Source of the DNA: Butyrivibrio sp. NC2002 | Lineage (GTDB): Bacteria > Bacillota > Clostridia > Lachnospirales > Lachnospiraceae | Length of the DNA stretch: 64,000 bases | NCBI RefSeq assembly: GCF_000702265.1 | Contig: NZ_KL370881.1 | Span: 84,789 to 148,788, forward strand | Direction of reading: 5' to 3' | Shown: one piece after another, positions 33,539-41,918 of the stretch | Layout: the number at the start of each line of letters is the position of its first letter | Position numbering within the stretch: the stretch's first letter is position 1 | The notes under the pieces: generated by a model | The model's database searches: none | Seen by the model: only the letters and a program-made list of their open reading frames with translations | Told to the model about the DNA's origin: nothing | Program-made: the position numbers and the translations under genes

Positions 33539-33561
33539 TCCGATTTCCGTTGCCAGCTCGA
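33539..33561 (+). repeat. Attachment-site direct repeat 3 (one mismatch)
   Basis: Same 23-bp tRNA-Thr 3' sequence with T for C at one position (TCCGATTTCCG). It marks the right limit of the inserted region and is probably the displaced original chromosomal end. Confidence 0.9.
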
Positions 33562-33569
33562 ATATAAAA

Positions 33570-33615
33570 GAACCCTCAAAGCTAGTAAATAACATGGCTT
33601 TGAGGGTTCTTTTTT
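33570..33615. terminator. Bidirectional terminator at the island-chromosome junction
   Basis: GAACCCTCAAAGC (33570-33582) pairs with GCTTTGAGGGTTC (33597-33609), a 13-bp stem, with T6 after and A-rich sequence before. It serves tRNA-Thr in the uninterrupted chromosome and the minus-strand hydrolase gene whose stop codon overlaps the T-run. Confidence 0.9.
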
Positions 33616-34135
33616 AAGGCATTGCAATTTGACAGGAACGCATAGTTTCAAGTGCTGCAAGATGCTTCTTGGGAGTGACACCTGCACAGCAGGCAGGGTC
33701 TACAGATATCTTAACTTCCGGCATATAAGCCTTTAATATAAGCGCATTCGATACAACACATATGTCCGTGCAAAGACCGATAAGCTCTATTTCTATTTCT
33801 TCTTTATCGGCAATTTCCTTTATTTTTGATGCAAGCTCTGTTGAGCCAAAGGTGGGTTTATCAATTATAACTGCGTCCTTCAAAAGAGAAGCTATGCTGC
33901 TTTCAATCTCCCAGCCTTTGGTTCCGATGATGCAGTGTTCAACAGGAAGATTTGCACCTTCCTGAGTCTGCATATATTCGGGCTGATGGGTATCTCTTGT
34001 GACAAAAATGTCTTTTGTATTGTAGCTTTTGATCTTTTCTACAACACTAGGAACTATTGCAACTGCTTCCTTTGTCCCTAGAGAACCATCAATAAAATCA
34101 TTCTGCATATCAATTACTACCAACAACTTTCTCAT
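33614..34135 (-). CDS. Cysteine hydrolase of the isochorismatase/nicotinamidase family
   Basis: Likely nicotinamide to nicotinate conversion in NAD recycling. The protein (173 residues from the chosen start) has LVVIDMQNDF (catalytic Asp), TRDTHQPEYM (metal ligands), DKPTFGS (catalytic Lys) and LCTDICVVSNAL (nucleophile Cys is the second). AGGAGG lies 6 bases before ATG 34135; the ATG at 34141 abuts that site and is less likely. Other family substrates are possible. Confidence 0.85.
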   Translation of the reverse strand: MRKLLVVIDMQNDFIDGSLGTKEAVAIVPSVVEKIKSYNTKDIFVTRDTHQPEYMQTQEGANLPVEHCIIGTKGWEIESSIASLLKDAVIIDKPTFGSTELASKIKEIADKEEIEIELIGLCTDICVVSNALILKAYMPEVKISVDPACCAGVTPKKHLAALETMRSCQIAMP

Positions 34136-34155
34136 TTTCATCCTCCTGCGTTGCT

Positions 34156-35505
34156 TTATTTTATTTTTCCTTCTTGTAATAGTTTTAAGAAAATGTCTGC
34201 GATCTTTGGATCGAACTGTTTTCCTTTATTGATTTCGATTTCTTCTCTGATCTTTTCCGGAGACAACTTTTTTCGGTATACTCTGTTGGAATTCATAGCG
34301 TCAAATGAATCAGCAACGCATATCATTCTTGCTATGAGAGGAATATCTTCGCCGGATCTTCCTTCGGGATATCCGCGGCCGTCATAACGCTCATGGTGAT
34401 ATAGAGCACCCTCGCCAACATTTTCGAGGCTCTTAAAATTGCTGAGAATTTCGCCACCGCGAACAGTGTGCGACTTTATGATCTCAAACTCTTCATCGGT
34501 TAATTTGTCAGGCTTTTTAAGAATACTATCCGGCACGCCTATCTTTCCGCAGTCATGAAGCTGTGCGATATGATATATTCGGTCAAGCTCTTCACCGGAA
34601 AATCCCATCTCTTTGGCGATAGCCCGTGTATACTCCGCAACTCTTGCGGAATGACCGTTAGTGTAGGGATCCTTTGCATCAATAAAGCCGGTAAATGTCT
34701 CTATTGATTGCTGGATTATCTCGTTATCCCTCTGATGCCTCAGATTGTATTTCCTTATCTGAAAAGCGCTGATCACGTAACTGGCAAGCGATACCAGCCA
34801 GAAGAGCAGGCTGACGGTAGCTATCCAAAAAAAGATATCACTTTGTATAAGTCTGTGATACTTATAGTTAAGATCTATAGTCCATCCGTCTATCTCTTCA
34901 CCTATAGGCGCATATAATATCATGCCCGGAACTGTACCTTCATAGGGCTTAATCGGAACCTCCATGGCATTTTCATCGGAGCTGGGAATATATACAAGAT
35001 AATCTCCGGGATTCATACGAATTAAAGTCTCCCCATCAAAGGTGACCGTATCAAAAGAATACTCATCGGAATTAAAGACTCTAAGATCAGGTACCACGGC
35101 AACGTACTCATTTTCGTTGACATTCTGATGCAATTCGACTTTTCCGTTCCAACCTTGAGTTATGAATAATTCCTTATCAAAGGTCAGCTTAAATGAAAAA
35201 TCGGAAACCTCGTCATCTGTGTTGTTTCTCACAGTAAAATCATAGGTGTATGCCTGATAATTGTGCTCAGTAAGACCTTCATTATTAAAATCGAATACTT
35301 TTGTCCATGTACTTTCTCTGGGAATAGCAGTGATCGTACAGCCTTTTGCTTTGGCAGATTCCTCCGAAAAAAGACGCTGCCCGGTGAATGTGTCCTTGTG
35401 AAGGGTATTGTTGTAATTAAATACCCTCAAAGCACTGATGGCATAAATAACTGAAATGAATATTATCGAAATAAGGAATACTACAGGGGCTTTGTTTTTT
35501 TTCAT
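34156..35505 (-). CDS. HD-GYP domain cyclic-di-GMP phosphodiesterase-like membrane protein
   Basis: A 449-residue protein with two membrane helices (about 7-27 and 231-253) flanking a ~200-residue extracytoplasmic beta-rich sensor, followed by an HD-GYP domain: HSARVAEYT, AQLHDCGKIGVP, HHERYDGRGYP and ARMICVADSFDAM. In the family this domain hydrolyses cyclic-di-GMP or related dinucleotides; the loop reads GRGYP, acceptable for active members. It is transcribed toward the hydrolase gene 14 bases away, so the two may share a transcript. Confidence 0.88.
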   Translation of the reverse strand: MKKNKAPVVFLISIIFISVIYAISALRVFNYNNTLHKDTFTGQRLFSEESAKAKGCTITAIPRESTWTKVFDFNNEGLTEHNYQAYTYDFTVRNNTDDEVSDFSFKLTFDKELFITQGWNGKVELHQNVNENEYVAVVPDLRVFNSDEYSFDTVTFDGETLIRMNPGDYLVYIPSSDENAMEVPIKPYEGTVPGMILYAPIGEEIDGWTIDLNYKYHRLIQSDIFFWIATVSLLFWLVSLASYVISAFQIRKYNLRHQRDNEIIQQSIETFTGFIDAKDPYTNGHSARVAEYTRAIAKEMGFSGEELDRIYHIAQLHDCGKIGVPDSILKKPDKLTDEEFEIIKSHTVRGGEILSNFKSLENVGEGALYHHERYDGRGYPEGRSGEDIPLIARMICVADSFDAMNSNRVYRKKLSPEKIREEIEINKGKQFDPKIADIFLKLLQEGKIK

Positions 35506-35823
35506 AAGGCCGTTCTCCTTATCATTTAGAGCGTTACAATTTGTGCCTTATTCCTATTTTACCATTTAATGGTGGAACGTGTGATATTTGATGACTCTTT
35601 TAATGATTTATTATCTCTATTAATGATATTATAACAATGGTGCCCAAAATATCTGTTGGCATCTACATAATATGAATCGAAAGTGAAAACGCGCTAAGCT
35701 TGATCTGTATTACCACAATGTTTTTGGTATAATAGACACAGAAAAGTGATCACTTAATTTTGTAGAAAAATACGTGTTTTTTAGTAATTGCAAGAAGGCA
35801 ATCATCAAATGGGGAAAACAGCT
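35506..35823. other. Divergent intergenic region with an extended -10 promoter
   Basis: No gene is visible. TGG-TATAAT (TATAAT at 35728-35733) is a good extended -10 element for the lactonase gene. The left part serves the HD-GYP gene on the minus strand. AAGGCAATCATCAA before 35809 gives an alternative ribosome site for an upstream in-frame start. Confidence 0.55.
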
Positions 35824-36924
35824 ATGAACTACAAATATCTATATGTCGGCTCCTATTCAGAAAAGGGGGAGCCGGGAATATATCTTTTTGATTTTGATCC
35901 TGAAAATGGAAAAGCAGATCTTAAAAGCACCTTTAGTGAGTGTGATAATCCATCATTTTTATTAATTGAAGAAGAAGCTGTTTATGCGGTAAATGAACTG
36001 GAAGAAAAAAGCCGCATAACAGCATTTAAGAGAGATACCTTAAGCGGAGAACTTGCCAAAACAGGGGAGCTTGAAACTGATGGAACCTATGCCTGCCACA
36101 TTGGGAGAGTAAAAGGTACAAGATTTTTATCAGTGGCCAATTACGGTGATGGCAGATTTGAAGCAGGGAGTCTTGTCACAATAGATGCTTCCGGAGACGG
36201 GAGTGACATGAAGATCTGCTCAAATATTCGCTTATCCGGTGAGGGCTTTTTGAATTCAACCAGGCAGGAGTGCTCGCATATCCATTCTACTAAGAATGAC
36301 CCGCAGACAGGCATGCTTTATGTCGCAGATCTTGGCTTTGATAAAGTTTATGCCTATGAAGTAGATGAAAAAGGGCAGGCTATTTTATCCGGAAGTGCCA
36401 TGCAGATCGATCTTCCAAAAGGTGAGGGCCCCCGGCATTTTGTTTTCAGTGATGATGCAAGATACGTATATATAGTTGCTGAGATGGGCAGCAGGGTATA
36501 TATATATGCCAAAAATGAAGCGGATAGTACCTGGGAATTAAAGCAGCAGATAAGCACCATATCGGATGACTACCGCAAGATGATGGGAGAGACAGGAAAT
36601 AAAGAGGTTGTGGAGAACACGGCTTCTGAGATTGCCTTTTCCCATGATGGAAGGTATCTGTATGTTGCAAACAGGGGAGAAAATACCATAGTTTGCTTTG
36701 AGGTTAATAAAGCAAGTGGAGAACTTGAATTCATTAAGCGCTTTGACTGCGGAGGAGACTTCCCGAGGCATTTTTGCATAACGCCTGATGATAAATATAT
36801 GGTAGTAGCAGATCAAAACAGCGGAAACATTGCTGTATTTAAGAGAAATACAAAGACCGGAGCATTGGAAGATAAAACATGTGACTACGAAATAATAGGC
36901 GCATCTTTTGTAGGTATTATATAA
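35824..36924 (+). CDS. Lactonase-family seven-bladed propeller protein (6-phosphogluconolactonase type)
   Basis: The 366-residue cytoplasmic protein starts MNYKYLYVGSYSE, typical of this family, and carries propeller repeats with GEGPRHFVFSDDARYVYIV, FSHDGRYLYVANRGENT and FPRHFCITPDDKYMVVADQ. The family includes 6-phosphogluconolactonase and carboxy-cis,cis-muconate cyclase. ATG 35824 is chosen from family alignment; in-frame ATG 35809 and TTG 35788 are alternatives. Confidence 0.82.
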   Translation: MNYKYLYVGSYSEKGEPGIYLFDFDPENGKADLKSTFSECDNPSFLLIEEEAVYAVNELEEKSRITAFKRDTLSGELAKTGELETDGTYACHIGRVKGTRFLSVANYGDGRFEAGSLVTIDASGDGSDMKICSNIRLSGEGFLNSTRQECSHIHSTKNDPQTGMLYVADLGFDKVYAYEVDEKGQAILSGSAMQIDLPKGEGPRHFVFSDDARYVYIVAEMGSRVYIYAKNEADSTWELKQQISTISDDYRKMMGETGNKEVVENTASEIAFSHDGRYLYVANRGENTIVCFEVNKASGELEFIKRFDCGGDFPRHFCITPDDKYMVVADQNSGNIAVFKRNTKTGALEDKTCDYEIIGASFVGII

Positions 36925-36948
36925 AAAACTTTTTATTTGGGGGACATT

Positions 36949-38541
36949 ATGAACGCACATATCGAGGATATGGAAAAAGAATCAAAAAAATCTTTTATCC
37001 TGCGGGCAGGAGCCTTTGAGCAGGAAGGCAGCAGCATTGATGAGTATGCTGTAATAATAGAAGGGCTTCGTGCTCATTATGACAACTATGAGCTCTACTT
37101 TATGCTGGGGTTGTATTACAGATACAGAAATGCCAATTTATCCTATCTGTGCTTTGAGAATGCGCTTCATTACTGCGATGAAGAAGAGGATGAAAATTTA
37201 ATAAAAAACGCGATGGAAGGGCTTGCGGACAGGGCAAAGGTTCGCAATACTTCCATAGTTATCGTATCCTACAATGATTTTGAACTTATGCGTGAGTGCA
37301 TTCGGGCGGTAAGAAGATATCAGCTCGAAGAGATAACGGAGATAATTGTTGTGGACAATGCTTCTTCTGATGAGGATCTGCTTGATTATTTAAGGCAGCA
37401 GGCTGATGCCGACGAGCATTTTATACTTATCGAAAATGAGAAAAATGTAGGCTTTCCTGCCGGCTGCAATATTGGTCTTGCTGCGGCAAGCCCGGAAAAT
37501 GATGTGTTTTTCCTAAATAATGATGCTGTGCTGATGCCCAATTCCCTTTTCTGGCTCAAAATGGGGCTCTATTCAGATAAGAGAAACGGTGTTGCAGGAG
37601 CTGTTTCAAACAGTGCTTCAGCGCAGGAGGTATCTGAAAAGTCAATCGAACCCTACATTGCCAAGGCACCTATGACAAGCACCAGAATGCTCGGCGCAGA
37701 AGACAAGGAAAACGATGATCCTCGCTGGTGGAGATCCATATCTTTGGACAGCGCCCTTGAAATATCCAAAAGCTACGCAAAGGATCACAATGTTCCTATG
37801 TGGAATCCTGTGGAAGTCAGGTGCAGACTGACCGGTTTTGCTCTGCTAATAAAACGCGAGGTCATAGGGGAGCTGCTTATTTGTTCTGAAGATAAAAAGG
37901 AAAAGAGAATGCTCTTTGATGAGCGCTTTACACCGGGATATTTTGAAGATGATGACCTTGGTATGAGAATGGGATTTCTCGGGTATAGGCAGGTGCTTTG
38001 CCACAATAGCTTTATTTTCCACTACGGCGGAAGCGGTTTTTCTTCGAATGCAGAAGAAATCGAGGACAGAAGATCGATATTTTCGCAAAAGTGGGGATTT
38101 GATATCTGGAATTACACATTGCCGGAAGAGGATAAGATAAATGCTCTTCTTGTTGCGGAAAAAGAGCGAAAGATCAAGAAGCTTGAAGATCCTGAAGCCC
38201 AAAAGCTTTTGAAAAATGATTCCGCAGAACTCAAAATCTATAACAGGGATTTCAGGATTCTGGATCTGAGTGCAGGACTTGGTGCTACGCTTTCTTTCAT
38301 AAAATATATGGCTCCCGATTGCTATACAGCCGGGATAACACCTGCTGATGCGTTTGCTGCTCTTTCCTGTTTCATGGCTGATGACATCATATCAGGAAAC
38401 CCTGAACTGGTTACTTTTCCATGGCCCATGAACAGCTTTGACTATATACTCGCGGGAGACGTCATAACTCAGGCATCGGACCCTGAGAAGCTCATAAGGA
38501 AACTGGAGAGTTATTTAAGGGAAGATGGCCGAATAATCTAA
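36949..38541 (+). CDS. Family 2 glycosyltransferase with N- and C-terminal extensions
   Basis: A GT2 domain (SIVIVSYNDFELMRECI, then VVDNASSDE and NNDAVLMPNSLFW as the DxD-like region, about 100-370) is preceded by a ~90-residue helical region and followed by ~120 residues resembling part of a Rossmann-type methyltransferase (ILDLSAGLGATLSFIKYM). GYFEDDDLGMRM fits the acceptor/catalytic ED motif. Protein is 530 residues from ATG 36949, which has a GGGGGA site. Cell-surface glycan or glycoprotein synthesis is likely. The MT-like end may be truncated and inactive. Confidence 0.78.
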   Translation: MNAHIEDMEKESKKSFILRAGAFEQEGSSIDEYAVIIEGLRAHYDNYELYFMLGLYYRYRNANLSYLCFENALHYCDEEEDENLIKNAMEGLADRAKVRNTSIVIVSYNDFELMRECIRAVRRYQLEEITEIIVVDNASSDEDLLDYLRQQADADEHFILIENEKNVGFPAGCNIGLAAASPENDVFFLNNDAVLMPNSLFWLKMGLYSDKRNGVAGAVSNSASAQEVSEKSIEPYIAKAPMTSTRMLGAEDKENDDPRWWRSISLDSALEISKSYAKDHNVPMWNPVEVRCRLTGFALLIKREVIGELLICSEDKKEKRMLFDERFTPGYFEDDDLGMRMGFLGYRQVLCHNSFIFHYGGSGFSSNAEEIEDRRSIFSQKWGFDIWNYTLPEEDKINALLVAEKERKIKKLEDPEAQKLLKNDSAELKIYNRDFRILDLSAGLGATLSFIKYMAPDCYTAGITPADAFAALSCFMADDIISGNPELVTFPWPMNSFDYILAGDVITQASDPEKLIRKLESYLREDGRII

Positions 38542-38883
38542 GCGAAAAAACGAAATAATTTTTCGCAAAAGTAGTCTTGAATTTGTATGTAATTTCGTTA
38601 AATATTTTGAAAAATATCAATTTTTCTAAAAATATTTTTCATTTATTGTCGAAAGGGTGGAAGAAGACGGACGAAAAAAAGTAAATATACGTCATTTTAT
38701 GCTAATAAAATGAGTGCAAGAGCGAATTTCGTTAATATGTCCAAAAATCGCGCACAAATTTATTTAATTTTATTATAAAATTTAAGAAAAAAATAAGTGA
38801 CGAAAAATCGTTTATACGTTATACTTTAACATGCTACGAAATAACGCAATAACATAGACTGGCAGAAAAGGAGGTAACGTGTA
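38542..38883. other. AT-rich regulatory region with repeated CGAAA/TTTCG motifs
   Basis: No gene is visible in 340 bases. ACGAAA or its complement TTTCGT occurs at about 38550, 38593, 38671, 38727, 38800 and 38836, with GCGAAAAAACG...TTTTTCGC (from 38542) forming an inverted repeat. They may be operators for the XRE protein just downstream. The AT-rich background makes some matches likely by chance. Confidence 0.4.
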
Positions 38884-39216
38884 ATGACTAAGGCTGAGAT
38901 TTTAAAAAGGGAAATTTTGGCGCAGTATAAGAGTGTTAGACAGTTCGCGATAGATATGTCGATTCCATATAGTACACTTGTAACAGCATTGGATAGAGGA
39001 ATAGAGGGTATGGCTTACGGCACGGTTATTCGTATGTGCGACAAGCTTAACCTTAATCCTGTTGATTTTTCAACTTTGGAAAAGGGAACCGATCTTGGAA
39101 ATAAGATCGTTGAAAATCGCGTTATGCAGCAGTACATCAAGCTTAACAAGGTTGGACGTAAGAAAGTGCTCGATTATATGAGTGATATGACTGCACTTGA
39201 GAAATACCAGGCATAA
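38884..39216 (+). CDS. XRE-like helix-turn-helix protein
   Basis: A 110-residue protein with an N-terminal helix-turn-helix (YKSVRQFAIDMSIPYSTLVT, about 16-35) like phage-type repressors, then RMCDKLNLNPVDF and a helical C-terminus (VGRKKVLDYMSDM) as often seen in clostridial regulators. AAAGGAGGTAAC is an optimal ribosome binding site. A terminator follows directly. It may be autoregulated through the motifs upstream. Confidence 0.82.
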   Translation: MTKAEILKREILAQYKSVRQFAIDMSIPYSTLVTALDRGIEGMAYGTVIRMCDKLNLNPVDFSTLEKGTDLGNKIVENRVMQQYIKLNKVGRKKVLDYMSDMTALEKYQA

Positions 39217-39231
39217 TAAAAAGACTACTGT

Positions 39232-39264
39232 TTCCCGGAGAAGACAATTCTCCGGGAATTTTTT
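39232..39264 (+). terminator. Intrinsic terminator after the XRE gene
   Basis: TTCCCGGAGAA (39232-39242) pairs with TTCTCCGGGAA (39248-39258), then six T. It ends 20 bases before the third 77-bp repeat, so that repeat lies at the start of a new transcript or is reached by read-through. Confidence 0.92.
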
Positions 39265-39284
39265 ATATCATTATGATAGAATAA

Positions 39285-39361
39285 AAGGTAGTGTAAAGCA
39301 AGTTATGAAAACATTAGACCGTCCTAAGGAATCCACCGCAAGCGGTACCCCCTTAGGACCA
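39285..39361 (+). repeat. 77-bp identical interspersed leader repeat, copy 3
   Basis: Identical to copies 1 and 2. TATGAT at 39272-39277 could be a -10 element placing the transcript start at the repeat boundary. The internal ATG at 39305 opens a 25-codon frame that ends with TGA at 39380-39382, overlapping the next ATG at 39379. The repeat ends 17 bases before that ATG. Confidence 0.93.
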
Positions 39362-39378
39362 GATATGAGGGAATATGC

Positions 39379-39408
39379 ATGAAATGGAGTGGACTTTTTA
39401 AGCAATGA
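39379..39408 (+). CDS. Nine-residue leader peptide frame coupled to the metalloprotease gene
   Basis: The frame MKWSGLFKQ has its own GAGGGA ribosome site and sits at the distance from the 77-bp repeat where the other two copies have their gene starts. Its TGA overlaps the ATG of the following gene (ATGA at 39405). It could be a regulatory leader or mark an altered 5' end of that gene; an in-frame TAA at 39399 rules out a longer start in the protease frame. Confidence 0.45.
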   Translation: MKWSGLFKQ

Positions 39409-40442
39409 TTTTTTTAAAAGGCATTATTTACTTGATCCTGGGTATTATATCTTTCTTTTCTATATTATCAGATCATGATAAATCTTCTGAAACTGATCAA
39501 TATGAAGAGATTATAAATGACTACTTAGGAATAGATGATGGATCATCAACAGATGACTATACAGAAGCTGATGCCGGTTCATCTGAATATGGCTACACAG
39601 AAGCTGATTCCGGATCATCTGATTATGAATACACAGATTATGATGATGATTTCGATGACAAATATTATTTTTACAATGCTCACCATGGAAGTGCTGATAC
39701 CCCGGACGGAACAACTGTTGTCGTAACAATTTTTGCTGACGATAAGGACTATGCATGGGATCCGGACTCAGACCTCGACAATGCTACTAAGTCAGATGTC
39801 AATCAGTATCTTATAGTTGCAGCAGATTACCTTGAAAGCGTTGTTGCAAACTATGGAAAAACCGCCAACTTTATAACGGATTTTGAAACATATCCTGATC
39901 TTAAATACACTGCTTCCTTTGATCAGCAGATGACAAAAACTGATGATGTAGACTATCCTGCATGGGAATATATTGATGATAATATTGATATGGAAGCAAT
40001 AAAGACTAAATATAATGCCGATAATGTTATCTTTTTCATGGTGTTTAATACTGATGAAAAAAATTCGGCAGTTACCTGTACCAGAAACTGGTATGAGGGT
40101 ATGGAATATCCCTATGAGATTGTTTATCTATACAATTTTGATTATGATTGTATAAACGGACCTGCGGTATATGCTCATGAGATGCTTCATGCATTCGGCG
40201 CACCGGATCTGTATACGGAAGATGAATTCTACAGAATCGATTCAACGGTTATTAGTTATGTGGACAGATATCTTCCTAATGAAATAATGTATACATGTAC
40301 TGATCTTGATTCTTATGAATATACCTATGACCGTGTGACCAATGAGGTCACTGATCTAACGGCATACTACGTAGGCCTTACCGATCATAGCGAAGTATAT
40401 GACGAATTTTGCCTTTCCGGAAATGAGCACTTCGACGAGTAA
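39405..40442 (+). CDS. Membrane-anchored or secreted metalloprotease-like protein with acidic repeats
   Basis: The 345-residue protein has an N-terminal hydrophobic segment (about 3-21), then acidic repeats based on TEADAGSSEYGY (about 45-80), and a domain with AHEMLHAFGAPD: H258, E259, H262 and D268 fit the zinc-peptidase pattern HExxHxxGxxD of snapalysin-like metzincins. An extracellular role is inferred. Translation seems coupled to the 9-residue frame upstream, as no strong site precedes this ATG. Confidence 0.7.
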   Translation: MIFLKGIIYLILGIISFFSILSDHDKSSETDQYEEIINDYLGIDDGSSTDDYTEADAGSSEYGYTEADSGSSDYEYTDYDDDFDDKYYFYNAHHGSADTPDGTTVVVTIFADDKDYAWDPDSDLDNATKSDVNQYLIVAADYLESVVANYGKTANFITDFETYPDLKYTASFDQQMTKTDDVDYPAWEYIDDNIDMEAIKTKYNADNVIFFMVFNTDEKNSAVTCTRNWYEGMEYPYEIVYLYNFDYDCINGPAVYAHEMLHAFGAPDLYTEDEFYRIDSTVISYVDRYLPNEIMYTCTDLDSYEYTYDRVTNEVTDLTAYYVGLTDHSEVYDEFCLSGNEHFDE

Positions 40443-40496
40443 TGATTTTTCAATGAAAAAATAAAGCGGTATGAGCCGCGCGAGGGGGATTTGATT

Positions 40497-41918
40497 ATGA
40501 AATATGCGATCACAACATTTGCACTGATCATAACTCTTGTAGGAGGGTTTATTTTCGGTGCTTATTATATGTATAACAAATACAATCCCAGCGCTGAAAC
40601 AGTGAGCGCTCCTGAAACGGCAAGTACTGAGCAGACAGAAGAACTTGATAATTCCGGATATTATGATGAGAACGGAAACTGGATTTTTAAATACAGTGAA
40701 GATGAGAGCGGATATAAAGGAAATGGCAACACAATTTCCTCAGGTGGCAAGGCAGTTGAAAACATCGATTTCCGCATCACAGGAACGAATTTTGTATATG
40801 AGGACGATGGCGCATATTCAGGATTCCATGCGGTTGTGACTGTTGAAAATATAGGCGGAAGCAATCTGTATCTTGGAAGAGATTCTGTTTTTGATATAGA
40901 GGACAGAAATCTTGAAATTGTAGATTCATATAATTATGTCCGCGCAGTTCCTGATGTTATCGCACCCGGCGAAAAAGGCTACTTCTATGTTCCCTATGGT
41001 CAGATCAAAACAAATGAAGACAGCGTGACTATAGAAGAAGGCGATTTGTCAGGAGACACACTTGATCCGATGGACGAAAATACTTTGGAGGGCAATTTTA
41101 ACTCTGAGGAAGAAAATAAAGCAATTGATATAGAAGAACTTGAAGATGCTCTTAGCGGTGAGGAAGAAACCTCTGCTTCAATAAAAAATGTAAAAGTTGT
41201 GGATTTTCCCACTCTTTTAGCACAGGCAAATGAAGCTGACACGGATTCTTCTGAGAACAGCGAAAACAAAGAAGACGAAAATAAAGAAAATGAGAGCGCT
41301 CAGGATTCATCTTCAGAAGCATCCACAGAAGTATCTTCTGAAGGAGGCTCATCTGAAAACGGCGCATCGGATGCAGAAAGTACGGATGCAGAAAGTACGG
41401 ATGCTGAAAAGGAAGATGCAGAGGCCTTGGGCGCAGAAAAAACTGATGCTGATGATACAGAATCCGAGACAGAAGAAGCTGCTGAAGCAGAAGATCCCGC
41501 AGCTACAGCGGGGGAAAGTGCCAGTGCTTCCGAAGAAGAAAAGACAGAATATAAGGGACTTTCTCTTTATAAGGTTCATGAGTACTTTATACTTCCCAAT
41601 CTTGATGTGCAAAAATGTTCTAATGAACCTCACTCGGATTTTAGTATTACCAATATAATATATGGTAGTAATGATGCCGGATATTTCACACTTACCGGTG
41701 ATGTATCCAATACAACAGAGGCAAATATAGATTACGTTCCTGTTACGGTTGTGGCGCTTGACAGAAGGGGAAATGCCATAGCTGTGGGCAAGGATTCCAT
41801 AAATGATTTTTATTCGGGGGCAACTAAGAATTTTGGTGTAAGCTACATCCTGACAAGAGAAGAACGTTCTAATATTGTTCAGTGCGTGGTTTATGCAAGG
41901 GAAGCAGTAAATAATTAA
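40497..41918 (+). CDS. Anchored surface protein with acidic low-complexity centre
   Basis: The protein (473 residues from ATG 40497, 7 bases after GAGGGGGA) has one N-terminal membrane helix, a beta-rich domain (about 70-165; DUF5067/telobox-like pattern not firmly recognised), a ~150-residue Glu/Ser/Asp/Ala segment with tandem DAEST repeats, and a second beta-rich domain at the end with VPVTVVALDRRGNAI. The centre looks like a flexible wall-spanning linker. It overlaps the VanZ gene by one base. Confidence 0.65.
   Translation: MKYAITTFALIITLVGGFIFGAYYMYNKYNPSAETVSAPETASTEQTEELDNSGYYDENGNWIFKYSEDESGYKGNGNTISSGGKAVENIDFRITGTNFVYEDDGAYSGFHAVVTVENIGGSNLYLGRDSVFDIEDRNLEIVDSYNYVRAVPDVIAPGEKGYFYVPYGQIKTNEDSVTIEEGDLSGDTLDPMDENTLEGNFNSEEENKAIDIEELEDALSGEEETSASIKNVKVVDFPTLLAQANEADTDSSENSENKEDENKENESAQDSSSEASTEVSSEGGSSENGASDAESTDAESTDAEKEDAEALGAEKTDADDTESETEEAAEAEDPAATAGESASASEEEKTEYKGLSLYKVHEYFILPNLDVQKCSNEPHSDFSITNIIYGSNDAGYFTLTGDVSNTTEANIDYVPVTVVALDRRGNAIAVGKDSINDFYSGATKNFGVSYILTREERSNIVQCVVYAREAVNN

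Larger units (their letters stand above)
31874..33561. mobile_element. Element 2: integrase-less insertion between attachment repeats 2 and 3
   Basis: The 1.7-kb segment is bounded by the tRNA-Thr 3' repeats at 31851 and 33539. It carries four small genes, all plus strand and AT-rich, and its own 12-bp AAAGTGGTCTTT repeats near the right end. No recombinase is encoded, so it may be mobilised in trans or be the remnant of an older element. Confidence 0.7.

Noticed and set aside
39197..39382. 61-codon plus frame spanning the XRE terminator and repeat copy 3
   Set aside because: Its first half reads through the stop region and terminator of the XRE gene. Only the portion starting at ATG 39305 in the repeat is considered plausible.
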